NCBI GenBank assembly: GCA_047602365.1
Contig: JASGHM010000001.1
Coordinates: 1-64,000 of the forward strand
DNA: 64,000 nucleotides
From: Piscinibacter sp047602365
Lineage (GTDB): Bacteria > Pseudomonadota > Gammaproteobacteria > Burkholderiales > Burkholderiaceae_C
Direction of reading: 5' to 3'
Below are positions 52,942 through 61,496 of the stretch, piece after piece. Both the position numbers and the translations under genes were made by a program. The notes below the pieces were generated by a model, which was given only the letters and a program-made list of their open reading frames with translations, did not search any database and was not told the DNA's origin. Numbering within the stretch: position 1 is the first letter of the stretch; each line of letters begins with the position of its first letter.

Positions 52942-53289
52942 ATGTATATCGCCATGAACCGCTTCAAGGTCATCAAGGGTGCCGAGGCCGATTTCGAGAC
53001 CATCTGGCGCACCCGTCAGTCCTATCTCAGCGAGCTCAAGGGTTTCGTCGAATTCGCGCTGCTGAAGGGCGCGGAGAAGGAAGACCACACGCTCTACGCC
53101 TCGCACACCGTGTGGCAGACCAAGGACGACTTCACCGCCTGGACCCAGTCCGAGCAGTTCCGCAAGTCGCACGCCCGCGCCGGCCAGGCTCCCGCCAAGC
53201 CGACCTCGATGGGCCATCCGGAATTCGAGGGCTTCGAGGCGATCCTCGTCGAGCATAACGGCTCGGTTCCCTCGGTCGCGGCCGAGTGA
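52942..53289 (+). CDS. IsdG-like heme-degrading monooxygenase
   Basis: 115-residue antibiotic-biosynthesis-monooxygenase fold protein. The catalytic Asn-Trp-His triad of IsdG/IsdI enzymes is at the expected spacing: Asn6 (MYIAMNRF), Trp67 (DDFTAWTQS) and His77 (RKSHARAG). It would open the heme ring and release iron in the cytoplasm, as HmuQ/HmuD do in Bradyrhizobium. Located between tonB and the HutX-like gene in the heme operon. The frame is intact. Confidence 0.9.
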   Translation: MYIAMNRFKVIKGAEADFETIWRTRQSYLSELKGFVEFALLKGAEKEDHTLYASHTVWQTKDDFTAWTQSEQFRKSHARAGQAPAKPTSMGHPEFEGFEAILVEHNGSVPSVAAE

Positions 53290-53296
53290 TCCTGTC

Positions 53297-53815
53297 ATGA
53301 GCGCTCAGGTCATCGCGATCGACGACCGGCTGGCGGCCGCCCGCGCGGCGCTCGCCGCCAAGCCGGACGGCGTCATCGAGAACGTCGCGCGCGAGCACGG
53401 CGTGCCGGTGCGCGACGTCCTCGCCATGCTGCCGCCGGGCGAGAGCGTCGCCGCTCCCGCGACGGCCTTCGAGGACGTCTGGAACGACGTCACCGGCTGG
53501 GGCGAGATCCTGTTCATCGTCAACACGCCGGACATCGTGCTGGAGTGCCACGGCAAGCTGGTGCCGGGCTCGTCCGGCCACGGCTGGTTCAACGTCCATG
53601 GCGACAGCCCGATCGGCGGTCACATCAAGGCGTCGAACTGCAGCGAGGTGTGCTTCGTGGACCGCAAGTTCGATGGCCGCCGCTCGATGTCGATCGAGTT
53701 CTACAACCAGACCGGCGACGCCATGTTCAAGATCTTCGTGCGGCGCGACGCGCAGCGCGAGCTTCTTCCCGAGCAGATCGCGCGGTTCGAGGCGCTCAGG
53801 GCGAAATACGCCTGA
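53297..53815 (+). CDS. hutX: HutX/ChuX-family cytosolic heme carrier
   Basis: 172 residues. N-terminal short helical segment with VIENVAREHGVPVRDVLAMLPPGE, then the HutX/ChuX beta-barrel: FEDVWNDVTGWGEILFIVNTPDIVLECHGKLVPGSSGHGWFNVHGDSPIGGHIKASNC in parts, and SMSIEFYNQTGDAMFKIFVRRD. These proteins bind heme and deliver it to a heme-degrading enzyme, here the gene just upstream. Starts 8 bases after that gene. A strong terminator follows, so this closes the plus arm of the heme island. Confidence 0.88.
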   Translation: MSAQVIAIDDRLAAARAALAAKPDGVIENVAREHGVPVRDVLAMLPPGESVAAPATAFEDVWNDVTGWGEILFIVNTPDIVLECHGKLVPGSSGHGWFNVHGDSPIGGHIKASNCSEVCFVDRKFDGRRSMSIEFYNQTGDAMFKIFVRRDAQRELLPEQIARFEALRAKYA

Positions 53816-53840
53816 GGCGGTCGAAGCCGGCAGGAATGCG

Positions 53841-53872
53841 AAGGGCGCGACCGATGTCGCGCCCTTTGTGGT
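53841..53872 (+). terminator. Terminator after the heme plus arm
   Basis: AAGGGCGCGAC-CGAT-GTCGCGCCCTT, a perfect 11-bp stem with a tetraloop, followed by TGTGGTTT. Located 25 bases after the HutX-like stop. Confidence 0.8.
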
Positions 53873-53971
53873 TTGGGCAAGGTCCTTCCCGAGGCTTTGG
53901 TCGTTCGGGCAGGGCCTTTCACGTAGGCAGAACCTTTCACGCGCCCTTGTCGTTGCGCACGCTCTCTCCGC

Positions 53972-54063
53972 CGTCATGGCAGGCCTTGTGCCTGCCATCC
54001 ACGACTTCGGCTCAGCAGACGGAGAGCAAGACGTGGATGCCCGCCACAGGGGCGGGCATGACG
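53972..54063. repeat. Palindromic intergenic repeat (same family as 15235)
   Basis: CGTCATGGCAGGC-cttgt-GCCTGCCATCCACG, then a spacer, then CGTGGATGCCCGCC-acagg-GGCGGGCATGACG. The two hairpins, outer CGTCAT/ATGACG ends and the CCACG/CGTGG pair match the copy at 15235-15322. Confidence 0.8.
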
Positions 54064-54170
54064 GCGTGAGAACGGGGACGGCGGGCTCACCAAAAGCTGG
54101 CATGGCGCTCTGAGAGCGAGGACAGCGCGCGAACCAGGCGCGGGCAGGATGCAGAGGGAGTGCTGTCCTT

Positions 54171-54246
54171 CACTCTCCCCTGGAGGGGGAGGGTCGGCGA
54201 CCGGAGGTCGACGGGGTGGGGTGGCTGAGAGCTGAACCCCACCCGA
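54171..54246. repeat. CTCTCCCC-type palindromic repeat
   Basis: ACTCTCCCCTGGAGGGGGAGGGT is followed by GGGGTGGGGT and its inverse ACCCCACCC. Similar C/G-rich hairpin elements occur at 56215, 63150 and 63355. Confidence 0.65.
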
Positions 54247-54265
54247 CAGTCTCTGTGTCCGAGCC

Positions 54266-55206
54266 TCAGAAATTGACCTTGTCGCCGCCCTTGAGCTCCA
54301 GGATCTCGCGCGCCTCGTCGGGCGTGGCGATCTCGAGGCCGAGGCCTTCGATGATCTGGCGGACCTGCGTCACCTGCTCGGCGTTGCGACTCGGCGAGCT
54401 TGCCCGGGCCGATCCAGAGCGAGTCCTCGAGGCCGACGCGGACATTGCCGCCCATCGCGGCCGCCATCGCGGCGATCGGCATCTGGTTGCGGCCGGCGCC
54501 GAGCACCGACCAGCGGTAGTTGTCGCCGAACAGCCGGTCGGCGGTGCGCTTCATGTGCATCACATCCTCGGGATGCGGCGCCGATGCCGCCGAGGATGCC
54601 GAACACGCGTCTGCACGAAGAACGGCGGCTTGATCAGGCCGCGGTCGGCGAAGTGCGCCAGCGTGTAGAGATGGCCGATGTCGTAGCACTCGATCTCGAA
54701 GCGCGTGCCGTTCTCGGCGCAGGTGGTGAGGATGTGTTCGATGTCGGCGAAGGTGTTCTTGAAGATGCGGTCGCGCGAGCCTTCGAGATACGGCTTCTCC
54801 CAGTCGTGCTTGAACTCCTTGTAGCGGTTGAGCATCGGATAGAGGCCGAAATTCATCGAGCCCATGTTGAGGGAGGCGACTTCCGGCTTGAAGTGTCGCG
54901 GCCGGCTTCACGCGCTCCTCGACGCGTCATGGTCGGCGCGCCGCCGGTGGTGATGTTGATGACGCACGTCGGAGCGCTGCTTGATGACCTTCAGGAACGG
55001 CGCGAAGGCCTCCGGCGATCTGGTCGGGCCGGCCGTCCTTGGGGTCGCGCGCATGCAGATGGACGATCGCGGCGCCGGCTTCGGCCGCGCCGATCGCGGC
55101 GTCGGCGATCTCCTGCGCGCGTGACCGGCAGGTGCGGCGACATCGACGGCGTGTGGATCGAGCCGGTGACGGCGCAGGTGATGATGACTTTGTTCGACTT
55201 GGCCAT
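54266..55206 (-). CDS. Beta-keto acid cleavage enzyme (BKACE), frameshifted
   Basis: About 312 residues. ATG 55206: MAKSNKVIITCAVTGSIHTPSMSPHLPVT, then in shifted frames AQEIADAAIGAAEAGAAIVHLHARDPKDGRPDQ with the His-x-His-Ala-Arg-Asp metal-binding motif of the family. MGSMNFGLYPMLNRYKEFK, PRRMPNTRL-type loops and the ending EIATPDEAREILELKGGDKVNF (at 54266) complete it. At least four indels (near 55125, 54990, 54895, 54585). BKACE enzymes cleave beta-keto acids with acetyl-CoA. The neighbour encodes a carnitine-dehydrogenase-like enzyme, and 3-dehydrocarnitine is a known BKACE substrate, so carnitine breakdown is plausible. Confidence 0.83.
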
Positions 55207-55261
55207 GGGGCGTCTCCTCGGGTTCAAATGAAACGGCAGAGCGGCGGCAAGCCTGATCGTT

Positions 55262-56196
55262 CGATCAGTCAGGCTTCCTTTCGCCTTCTGCTTGTGCGCC
55301 TTCAAGGCGGCCAAACGGCCGTCCCGCCATTTCGACAGGCGAGTTATGCGCTCGGCCGTCTGCTCGCCAGGCCATTCGGCGATGTTCGCCTTCTCGTTTG
55401 TCTTCGTGAAGACGTCGCGGCCGGTGAGCTCCCGCGAGGCTCGGCCTGTAGCGCGTGTTGTAGTCGGGAATGCCGGCGGGGGCGTTGAGCTCGATGGTCT
55501 CGAAGGGGCCCATGAAGGACCAGCGCAGGCCCAGGCCGTCGCGGATCGTCTTGTCGAGGTCCTCCGGGTGACGACGCCCGATCCGACGAGTCGAAGGCCT
55601 CGGCCATCAGCACGGCCTGCAGGCGGTTCAGCACGAAGCCGTTGATCTCTTGCGGACGGTCACCGGCACCTGGCCGACCTTCTCGTAGATCGCGCGCGCC
55701 TTCTCGACCATTTTCGGGTCGGTCCAGGGGGAGGGGCAGAGCTCGACGATCGGCACGAGATGCGGCGGGTTCACCGGGTGGGCGACGAGGCACGCGGCCG
55801 TCCGGTGCAGGTTTTCGGTGAATCGCGAGGCGAAGACGACGAGGTGGAGGAGACGACGATGGCCTACTTCGGCGCCAGCCTGTCGATCTCGGTGTGGATG
55901 GCGATCTTCGCCTCGACGGTTTCGGGGCCGTTCTCCTGCACGAGGATCGAGCCCTTCGGCCGCGTCCGCGAGGTCCTTCGGCACAAGTGACAGGTTGGCG
56001 GCCGAGGCGTCCGGATCGTTGACGAGGCCGAGTGGCCGGCCAGCTACTCGAGGCTCTTCGCGGATCATGCGCTGGGCCGCTTCGCCATGGTCGGGGCGTG
56101 CGGATCGTTGATGCGCACCTTCCAGCCGGCCCGCGCGAAGACGTGCGCCCAGGCGCGGCCGATCAGGCCGGCTCCGACGATCGCGACGGTGTTCAC
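55262..56196 (-). CDS. 3-hydroxyacyl-CoA dehydrogenase / L-carnitine dehydrogenase-like (heavily frameshifted)
   Basis: GTG at 56196 starts VNTVAIVGAGLIGRAWAHVFARAGWKVRINDP in parts, the NAD-binding GAGLIG loop of the 3-hydroxyacyl-CoA dehydrogenase family. Many breaks follow. Recognisable pieces include VQENGPETVEAKIAIHTEIDRLAPK, HPVNPPHLVPIVELCPSPWTDP (catalytic His region), VRDGLGLRWSFMGPFETIELNAPAGIPDY-like sequence and the tail WRDGRLAALKAHKQKAKGSL. About 310 residues, consistent with monofunctional carnitine dehydrogenase. The end near 55262 is uncertain. Same strand as BKACE, 56 bases apart. Confidence 0.75.
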
Positions 56197-56214
56197 TCAG
56201 CTATCTCCCACGAG

Positions 56215-56260
56215 GCAGCCACCTTCTCCCCTTGCGGGAGAAGGAGGGGAACGGCTGCCA
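56215..56260. repeat. CTCTCCCC-type palindromic repeat
   Basis: GGCAGCCACCTTCTCCCC-TTGC-GGGAGAAGG, then GGCTGCC as outer inverse (GGCAGCC/GGCTGCC). Related to the elements at 54171 and 63355. Confidence 0.6.
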
Positions 56261-56400
56261 TTCGAGGGCATGATCTCGCCGAGAACAAGAGAATGGAGAG
56301 CATCTTCGAAGTGATGGCGCGAATTTCCCCTCCAGCCCGCTTGGCCAGTGGGAGGGTACACGGGTAAGGGTGATGACCAGCGTCATGTCGATGTCAGTCA

Positions 56401-57126
56401 TCACAGCCACAGCACCTTGCGCCTCAGGTCCTGATCCTCGCGCAGGTCGTTCGACGGCCCGGTCCAGGTGACCGCACCGCGCTCCAGCGCCATCGTGCGG
56501 TCGGAGAGCGCCAGCGCCAGATCCAGATTATGGTCGACGATGATGATCGCCACCTCGTGGCGGAGCTTGTCGAAGGCCTCGAACAGTTCCTCGGTGATGG
56601 CGGGAGACAGGCCCTCGAAGGGCTCGTCGAGCAGCAGCACGCGGGTGTCGCCGACGAGCGCACGGGCGACCGCCACCATCTGCTGCTCGCCGCCGGAGAG
56701 GAAGTCGGCCGGCGTGTCCAGCGCTGCTTCGAGGCGCGGGAAGAATTCCATCACGCGTCCTGGTCCCAGTGGCGGCCGGCGCCGGTGCAGCCGCTGCAGG
56801 CGGCCGAGCTCGAGGTTGTCCTTCACCGACATGCCGGCGAAGAGGCCGCGGCCCTGCGGCACATAGCCGATGCCGAGGCGCGCGATCTGGGTCGGGGCAG
56901 GCCCGACAGCGTCGTCGCCGGCGAGCTTGATCGAGCCGGAGGCCGGCGGCGCGATGCCGATGATGGTCTTCAGGACCGTCGACTTGCCGGCGCCGTTGCG
57001 GCCGAGCAGGGCGACGATCTCGCGCTCGCGGATGGTGAATCGAGACATCGTTGAGGATGTGGCTCTTGCCGTAGAAGGTGTTGACCCTGTCGAGGGCGAG
57101 GAGCGTGCGCTTCGGTCGCCGCGTCA
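56401..57126 (-). CDS. livF: Branched-chain-type ABC importer ATPase LivF (frameshifted N-terminus)
   Basis: About 240 residues. The N-terminal strand LLALDRVNTFYGKSHILNDVS is followed by an extra base near 57045. The rest is in frame: REREIVALLGRNGAGKSTVLKTIIG (Walker A), GIGYVPQGRGLFAGMSVKDNL, LSGGEQQMVAVARALVGDTRVLLLDEPFEGLSP (signature and Walker B, in parts), and IIIVDHNLDLALALSDRTMALERG. The last residues are DLRRKVLWL. The exact start near 57126 is not clear because of local indels. Last gene of the liv operon. Confidence 0.87.
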
Positions 57127-58945
57127 GACGCGGGGCTTCGCCGCGATCGCATGCGGCGCCCGAGCCGAGATAGACCGCCTGCACGCGCTCGGAGCTCGAG
57201 CGGGCCTCCTCGACGGTGCCGTCGATCAGCACCTCGCCGTCGTTCATCACGGTGACGTGGTCGGCGAGTTGGAACACGCGGTCGATGTCATGTTCCACCA
57301 AGAGGACCGGGATGTCGCCGGAAATGGTCTTGATGATGTCGCCGACGCGCTTGCGCTCGGCCGCGGCGAGGCCCGCCAGCGGCTCGTCCAGCAGCAGCAC
57401 GCGCGGGCGTGTGGCGAGCGCCAGCGCCATGTCGACGAGGCGCTGGCCGCCATAGGAGAGCGCGCCGGCTTCCGCCGTCTCGATGCCGGCGAGGCCGAGA
57501 TAGCGCATGAGCGTCGGCGGTATCGTGGCTGATGCCGGGGAGCGCCGTCGCCTCGGTCCAGATGCTGAAGCGGCCGGAGTGGCGCGCCTGGATGGCGAGG
57601 CGGACATTCTCCTCGATCGGTGAGCGCCGGGAAGAGATTGGTGATCTGGAACGAGCGGCCGATGCCGGCTGCCGTGATCGCCTGCGGGCTGAGGCCCCCG
57701 ACCTCGCGGCCGTCGAGGCGCACGCTGCCTTGGTCGGGCGGGAACATGCCGGAGATGAGGTTGAAGGCGGTGGTCTTGCCGGCGCCGTTCGGGCCGATCA
57801 GCGCGTGGAGCGTGCGGTCCTTCACCGTGAAGGAGACGCCGCGCACCGCGCGCGATGCCGCCGAAGCTCTTGCACGATGCCGTCGACCACCAGCGCGGGC
57901 TTGTCGACCGGTGCCCTCGCGGATGAAGGCCGGCGGCACGCGGACCGACCGCCTCGACCTTGCGGGCGGCCATGGCGGCATCGGTCTCCTCGACCTTCCG
58001 GAACGGGCGCAGCAGCCGCTCGGCGACGCCGACGAGGCCGGTCGGCGAGAAGATGATGAAGCCGACGAACAGGAGGCCGAAGAACAGCAGCCAGCTGGAG
58101 GTGTAGAGCGACAGATACTCGCGGAACAGCATGAAGAACAGCGCGCCGATGGCCGGCCCGAAGAACGAGCGCATGCCGCCGATCACCACCATGGCGAGGA
58201 GCTCGCCGGAGAACTGGATGGCGATCGGGTCGGCCGAGGTGAAGCGGTGGTTGAAGGCCGAGAGCATGCCGGCAAAGCCGGTGAGGGTCGCCGAGATGGT
58301 GAAGGCGATCAGCTTGTAGCGGTCGGTGTCGTAGCCGACGAAGCGCGCGCGCACCTCGTTCTCGCGGATCGCCACCAGCACGGTGCCGATCGGCGAGCGG
58401 TGGAAGCGCGACAGCACGACGACGATGGCGAATGCCGTCGCCGCCCCGACCAGCGCGTAGAAAAGCCAGCCATTGTTGAAGTCGAGACCCGGCCAGACCG
58501 GCCTGACGACATTGCCGAGGCCGTTCTCGCCGCCGGTCAGCTCGGTCCAGCGGAACGAGACGGTGTAGAGGACGGCGGTGAGCGCGAGGGTCAGCAGCGA
58601 GAAATAGACGCCGCGGCGGCGCAAAATCAGGAGGCCGGCCAGCGCCGAGGCGCCCGCCACGAAGAGAACCGCGAACAGCACGGGCAGGATCGTCTGCGCC
58701 GGGAAGACATGGCGCTGCGCCAGCACCATGGCATAGGCGCCGATGCCGAAGAAGCAGCCGTGGCCGAACGAGACGAGGCCGGTATGGCCGACAAGGATGT
58801 TCAGCGCCATGGCGGCGATGGCGTAGATCACGACATCGGTGGCCGAGGTCAGCGTCAGGCCGATCGCCAGCATGGCGAAGGGCAGGACGACGAGCGCTGC
58901 CAGCGCGGCGAGAAGGGGGCGAAGGTCCGCTGGCATCGGGATCAC
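57124..58945 (-). CDS. Fused LivM permease - LivG ATPase (frameshifted in the LivG half)
   Basis: A fused permease-ATPase of about 605 residues. The GTG start at 58945 overlaps the LivH stop (GTGA). LivM half: LNILVGHTGLVSFGHGCFFGIGAYAM, GLLILRRRGVYFSLLTLALTAV and the EAA-like loop GYDTDRYKLIAFTISATLTGFAGML. After LLRPFRKVEETDAAMAARKVE the frame runs on without a stop into the LivG half: FTVKDRTLHALIGPNGAGKTTAFNLISGMF, LSYGGQRLVDMALALATRPRVLLLDEPLAGL, LLVEHDIDRVFQLADHVTVM. Indels lie near 57860, 57910, 57625, 57525 and 57150. LivMG fusions are known in Hyphomicrobiales, so the missing stop need not be an error. Confidence 0.8.
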
Positions 58946-59819
58946 TCGAATTTCTGGATGCGCTCGCCGAACAGGCCGCGGGGCCGGAGCAGCAGGACGA
59001 GCACCATGAGCAGGTAGACGGAGGCCTCCGTCGCGGCGGGATAGAAACGGCGGCGACGCCGCGCGTCATGCCGACGATTGCCGCGGCCGCCACCACGCCC
59101 CAGAACGAGCCGAGGCCGCCGATCACCACCACGACGAAGGCGAAGGTGATGACCTCCTGCCCCATGGCCGGGTGGACGCCGGCGATGGGCGCGACCAGCA
59201 CGCCGGCGAGGGCTGCCAGGCCGACGCCGATCATCACTACGGCGGTCATGTAGGGCTTCAGCGAGATGCCGAGCGCGCCGACCATGTCGGGGTTCTGGAC
59301 GCCGGCGCGCACCACCTTGCCGAAGGCGGTCTTCGACAGGAGCACCCAGAGGCCGGCGACGCAGGCCGCGGCGATGGCGAGGATCATCAGGCGGTAGCGC
59401 GAATAGACGAAGTCGCCGATGAACACCTGGCCGCGCAGCGATTGCGGGATCGAGAAGGGCACGGGCGCGGCGCCATAGAGGATGCGCAAGGTCTGCTCGG
59501 CCACCATGGCGAGGCCGAAGGTGAGGAGAAGCCCGAGGATCGGATCGGCCGCATAGAAGCGGCGCAGCAGGTAGCGCTCGATCAGCATGCCGAGGGCGGC
59601 GACGACGAGGGGGAGGCGATCAGTGCGCCGCCGAAACCGATATGGGGCGTCATCGTCACGGCGAGATAGGCGCCGATGGCATAGAAGGCGCCATGGGCGA
59701 GGTTCACGATGCCGCCGAGCGAGAAGATCATCGACAGCCCGAGCGCGATCATCAGGTAGTAGGCGCCGACGAGCAGGCCGTTGAGGATCTGGGACGAGGA
59801 GCGGGATGAGGTCGATCAA
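58942..59819 (-). CDS. livH: Branched-chain-type ABC permease LivH (frameshifted)
   Basis: About 292 residues. The start is tentatively the TTG at 59819; no ATG precedes the first helix. Pieces: QILNGLLVGAYYLMIALGLSMIFSLGGIVNLAHGAFYAIGAYLA in parts from shifted frames, then VVAALGMLIERYLLRRFYAADPILGLLLTFGLAMVAEQTLRILYG, FGKVVRAGVQNPDMVGALGI and FVVVVIGGLGSFWGVVAAAAIVG. The end is RIQKFE. Indels near 59790, 59610 and 59050. It is the first permease after the binding protein gene. Confidence 0.85.
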
Positions 59820-59867
59820 GGCCTGGGGCTTTCGGTCGATGCGGGGGCGTCGGTGCGGGCTGAGTAC

Positions 59868-60027
59868 GATCGTTCGAGGCTCGCTGTTCGCTCGCACCTC
59901 AGGATGAGGGAAGGAGAGGTCGGTCCTTGCGGCGGCGGCCCGGCCGCGGGACGGCGCGTTGGGCTGCGTGGGTTGGCCCTCTCCACCCTCATCCTGAGGT
60001 GCGAGCGACAGCGAGCCTCGAAGGATC
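59868..60027. repeat. Long inverted repeat (43/42 bases)
   Basis: Left arm 59868-59910 starts GATCGTTCGAGG and ends CTCAGGATGAGGG; right arm 59986-60027 is its reverse complement apart from about two differences (start CCCTCATCCTGAG, end GCCTCGAAGGATC). The arms enclose 75 bases. REP/BIME-like element between livH and the binding-protein gene. Confidence 0.8.
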
Positions 60028-60084
60028 TATTCACACGAGGAGACTGGCGGACGGCCGACAAGCCGCCCAGCCCGCCTTGATACG

Positions 60085-61347
60085 TCAGGCCTTGAAGGTG
60101 CAGGAGTTCTCTTCCGGGGTCGCGGCGATCACCTCGAGGCTCTCGTTCGGACCCGGCACCGGCGGCGACGAGGTGAAGATGTCCCACTGGTTCTTCACCT
60201 GCGCCTGCGGCAGCGCGGTGATGGCGTACATCTCGGTCATCATCTGGTGGTCGCGGGCGCGGAAATAGCTCTCCCGCGACTTCAGCACGTCGAACTTCGC
60301 GCCCTTCTCGAAATGCTCGACCAGCTTGGTCGGATCGGTCGACTTCAGCTCGGTCATCGACTGGGCGACGATCTTCAGCGAGCAATATTCGCCCCAGGCC
60401 TGGTTCTCCGGCGGACGGCGGAACTTGCCGTTGAAGGCGGCGACGAACTTTTTGGTGTTCGGCGTGTCGACCAGATGGTGCCAGAGCGCCGGCCAGATGC
60501 CACCGAAATTGCCCGGGCCCGCGCCCCAGGCGAGCGCCGTGTCGAAGCCGAAGCCGGCGACCGGGAAGGTCAGGCCGAACTCGACATATTGCTTGAGGAA
60601 ATTGGTGATCTGCGTGCCCGCGAGGTTGAGGATCACCACGTCCGGCCGCGCCTGGCGGATCTTTAGGAGGAAAGGCGAGAAGTCGGCGAGATCGGTCGGG
60701 ATCAGGTCATCGCCGGCATGGTTGGCGTTGTTGCCGGCCATGAAGCGCTTGGCGACGTTGAGGAGATCGTGGCCGAAGGCATAGTCGGCCGTCAGCGAAT
60801 ACCACTTCTTGCCGGTGACGAGACCGTTGGCGACCAGCGAGCGGCCGACCGCCTTCACATACATCGAGTTCTGCGCCTCGATGTGGAACATGTAGCGCTG
60901 GCAGTCGGAGCCGCGCAGCGCGTCGGAATTGGCGCCGGTATTGATGAACAGCACCTTCTCGCGCTGCACGACCTGCGCGATGGCGAGCGCGGAAGCCGAC
61001 GAGATCTCGCCGATCAGCGCGGCGATCTTGTCGCGCTGGATCAGGCGCTCGGCCTTGGCGGAGGCCTGCTGCGGGTTCGGGCTGTCGTCATAGATGACCT
61101 CGACCTTGCGGCCGTTGATGCCGCCGGCGGCGTTGATCTCCTCGGTCGCGAGCTGCATGGCCTGCACGGCATATTCGCCGAGCGGCCCGAGGAAGCCGGT
61201 GCGCGGCGTGATGTGGCCGATCTTGATCGCCTCGGCCTGGGCGAGGCTGATGGCGGGCGCGCCCAGCGTGCCGATGGCGGCGCCGGCGGCGCTCGCCTTC
61301 AGAAGGCTGCGGCGGGTCAGGTCGAACGAAAACTTGTCCTGCGACAT
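60085..61347 (-). CDS. Branched-chain-type ABC importer substrate-binding protein
   Basis: 420 residues from ATG 61347 (AAGGAGAC ribosome site). Tat-like signal LTRRSLLKASAAGAAIG; cleavage near AISLAQA. Peripla_BP_6 features: IKIGHITPRTGFLGPLGEYAVQAMQLATEEINAAGGINGRKVEVIYDDSPNPQQA in parts, LIGEISSASALAIAQVVQREKVLFINTGANSDALRGSDC and YAFGHDLLNVAKRF. ARPDVVILNLAGTQITNFLKQ follows. The frame is intact. Nearby BKACE and carnitine-dehydrogenase-like genes suggest the ligand may be carnitine or a betaine rather than leucine (inference). Divergent from the GntR regulator. Confidence 0.88.
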   Translation of the reverse strand: MSQDKFSFDLTRRSLLKASAAGAAIGTLGAPAISLAQAEAIKIGHITPRTGFLGPLGEYAVQAMQLATEEINAAGGINGRKVEVIYDDSPNPQQASAKAERLIQRDKIAALIGEISSASALAIAQVVQREKVLFINTGANSDALRGSDCQRYMFHIEAQNSMYVKAVGRSLVANGLVTGKKWYSLTADYAFGHDLLNVAKRFMAGNNANHAGDDLIPTDLADFSPFLLKIRQARPDVVILNLAGTQITNFLKQYVEFGLTFPVAGFGFDTALAWGAGPGNFGGIWPALWHHLVDTPNTKKFVAAFNGKFRRPPENQAWGEYCSLKIVAQSMTELKSTDPTKLVEHFEKGAKFDVLKSRESYFRARDHQMMTEMYAITALPQAQVKNQWDIFTSSPPVPGPNESLEVIAATPEENSCTFKA

Positions 61348-61425
61348 GGTGGCGTCTCCTTGCATGGTCCCTTGGGAGGCGGGAGCGTTGGCCGTTCCTC
61401 GCCCACGGCGTCTTGGCTTGCCGTG

Positions 61426-61454
61426 ATCTGTGATCACAGATATGGTTGATCAAC
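61426..61454. promoter_or_regulatory. GntR-type operator pair
   Basis: ATCTGTGATCACAGAT (61426-61441) is a perfect 16-bp palindrome, followed by GTTGATCAAC (61445-61454), both with a TGATCA core and centres about 16 bases apart. It lies between the divergent binding-protein (start 61347) and GntR (start 61497) genes. Confidence 0.7.
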
Positions 61455-61496
61455 GGCGCGGCTTTGTCCAGCCCCCTCCGTCACGTGCCGGTTGCC

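Larger units (their letters stand above)
53816..54265. other. Repeat-rich intergenic region
   Basis: Contains the terminator after the HutX-like gene and two palindromic repeat elements (53972-54063 and 54171-54246). The open frames here are not conserved-looking, so no gene is called. Confidence 0.6.

Noticed and set aside
56528..58945. 805-codon minus-strand frame read as one protein
   Set aside because: It is LivM plus parts of LivG and LivF joined by indels. A LivM-LivG fusion is plausible, but the LivF part is a separate gene.
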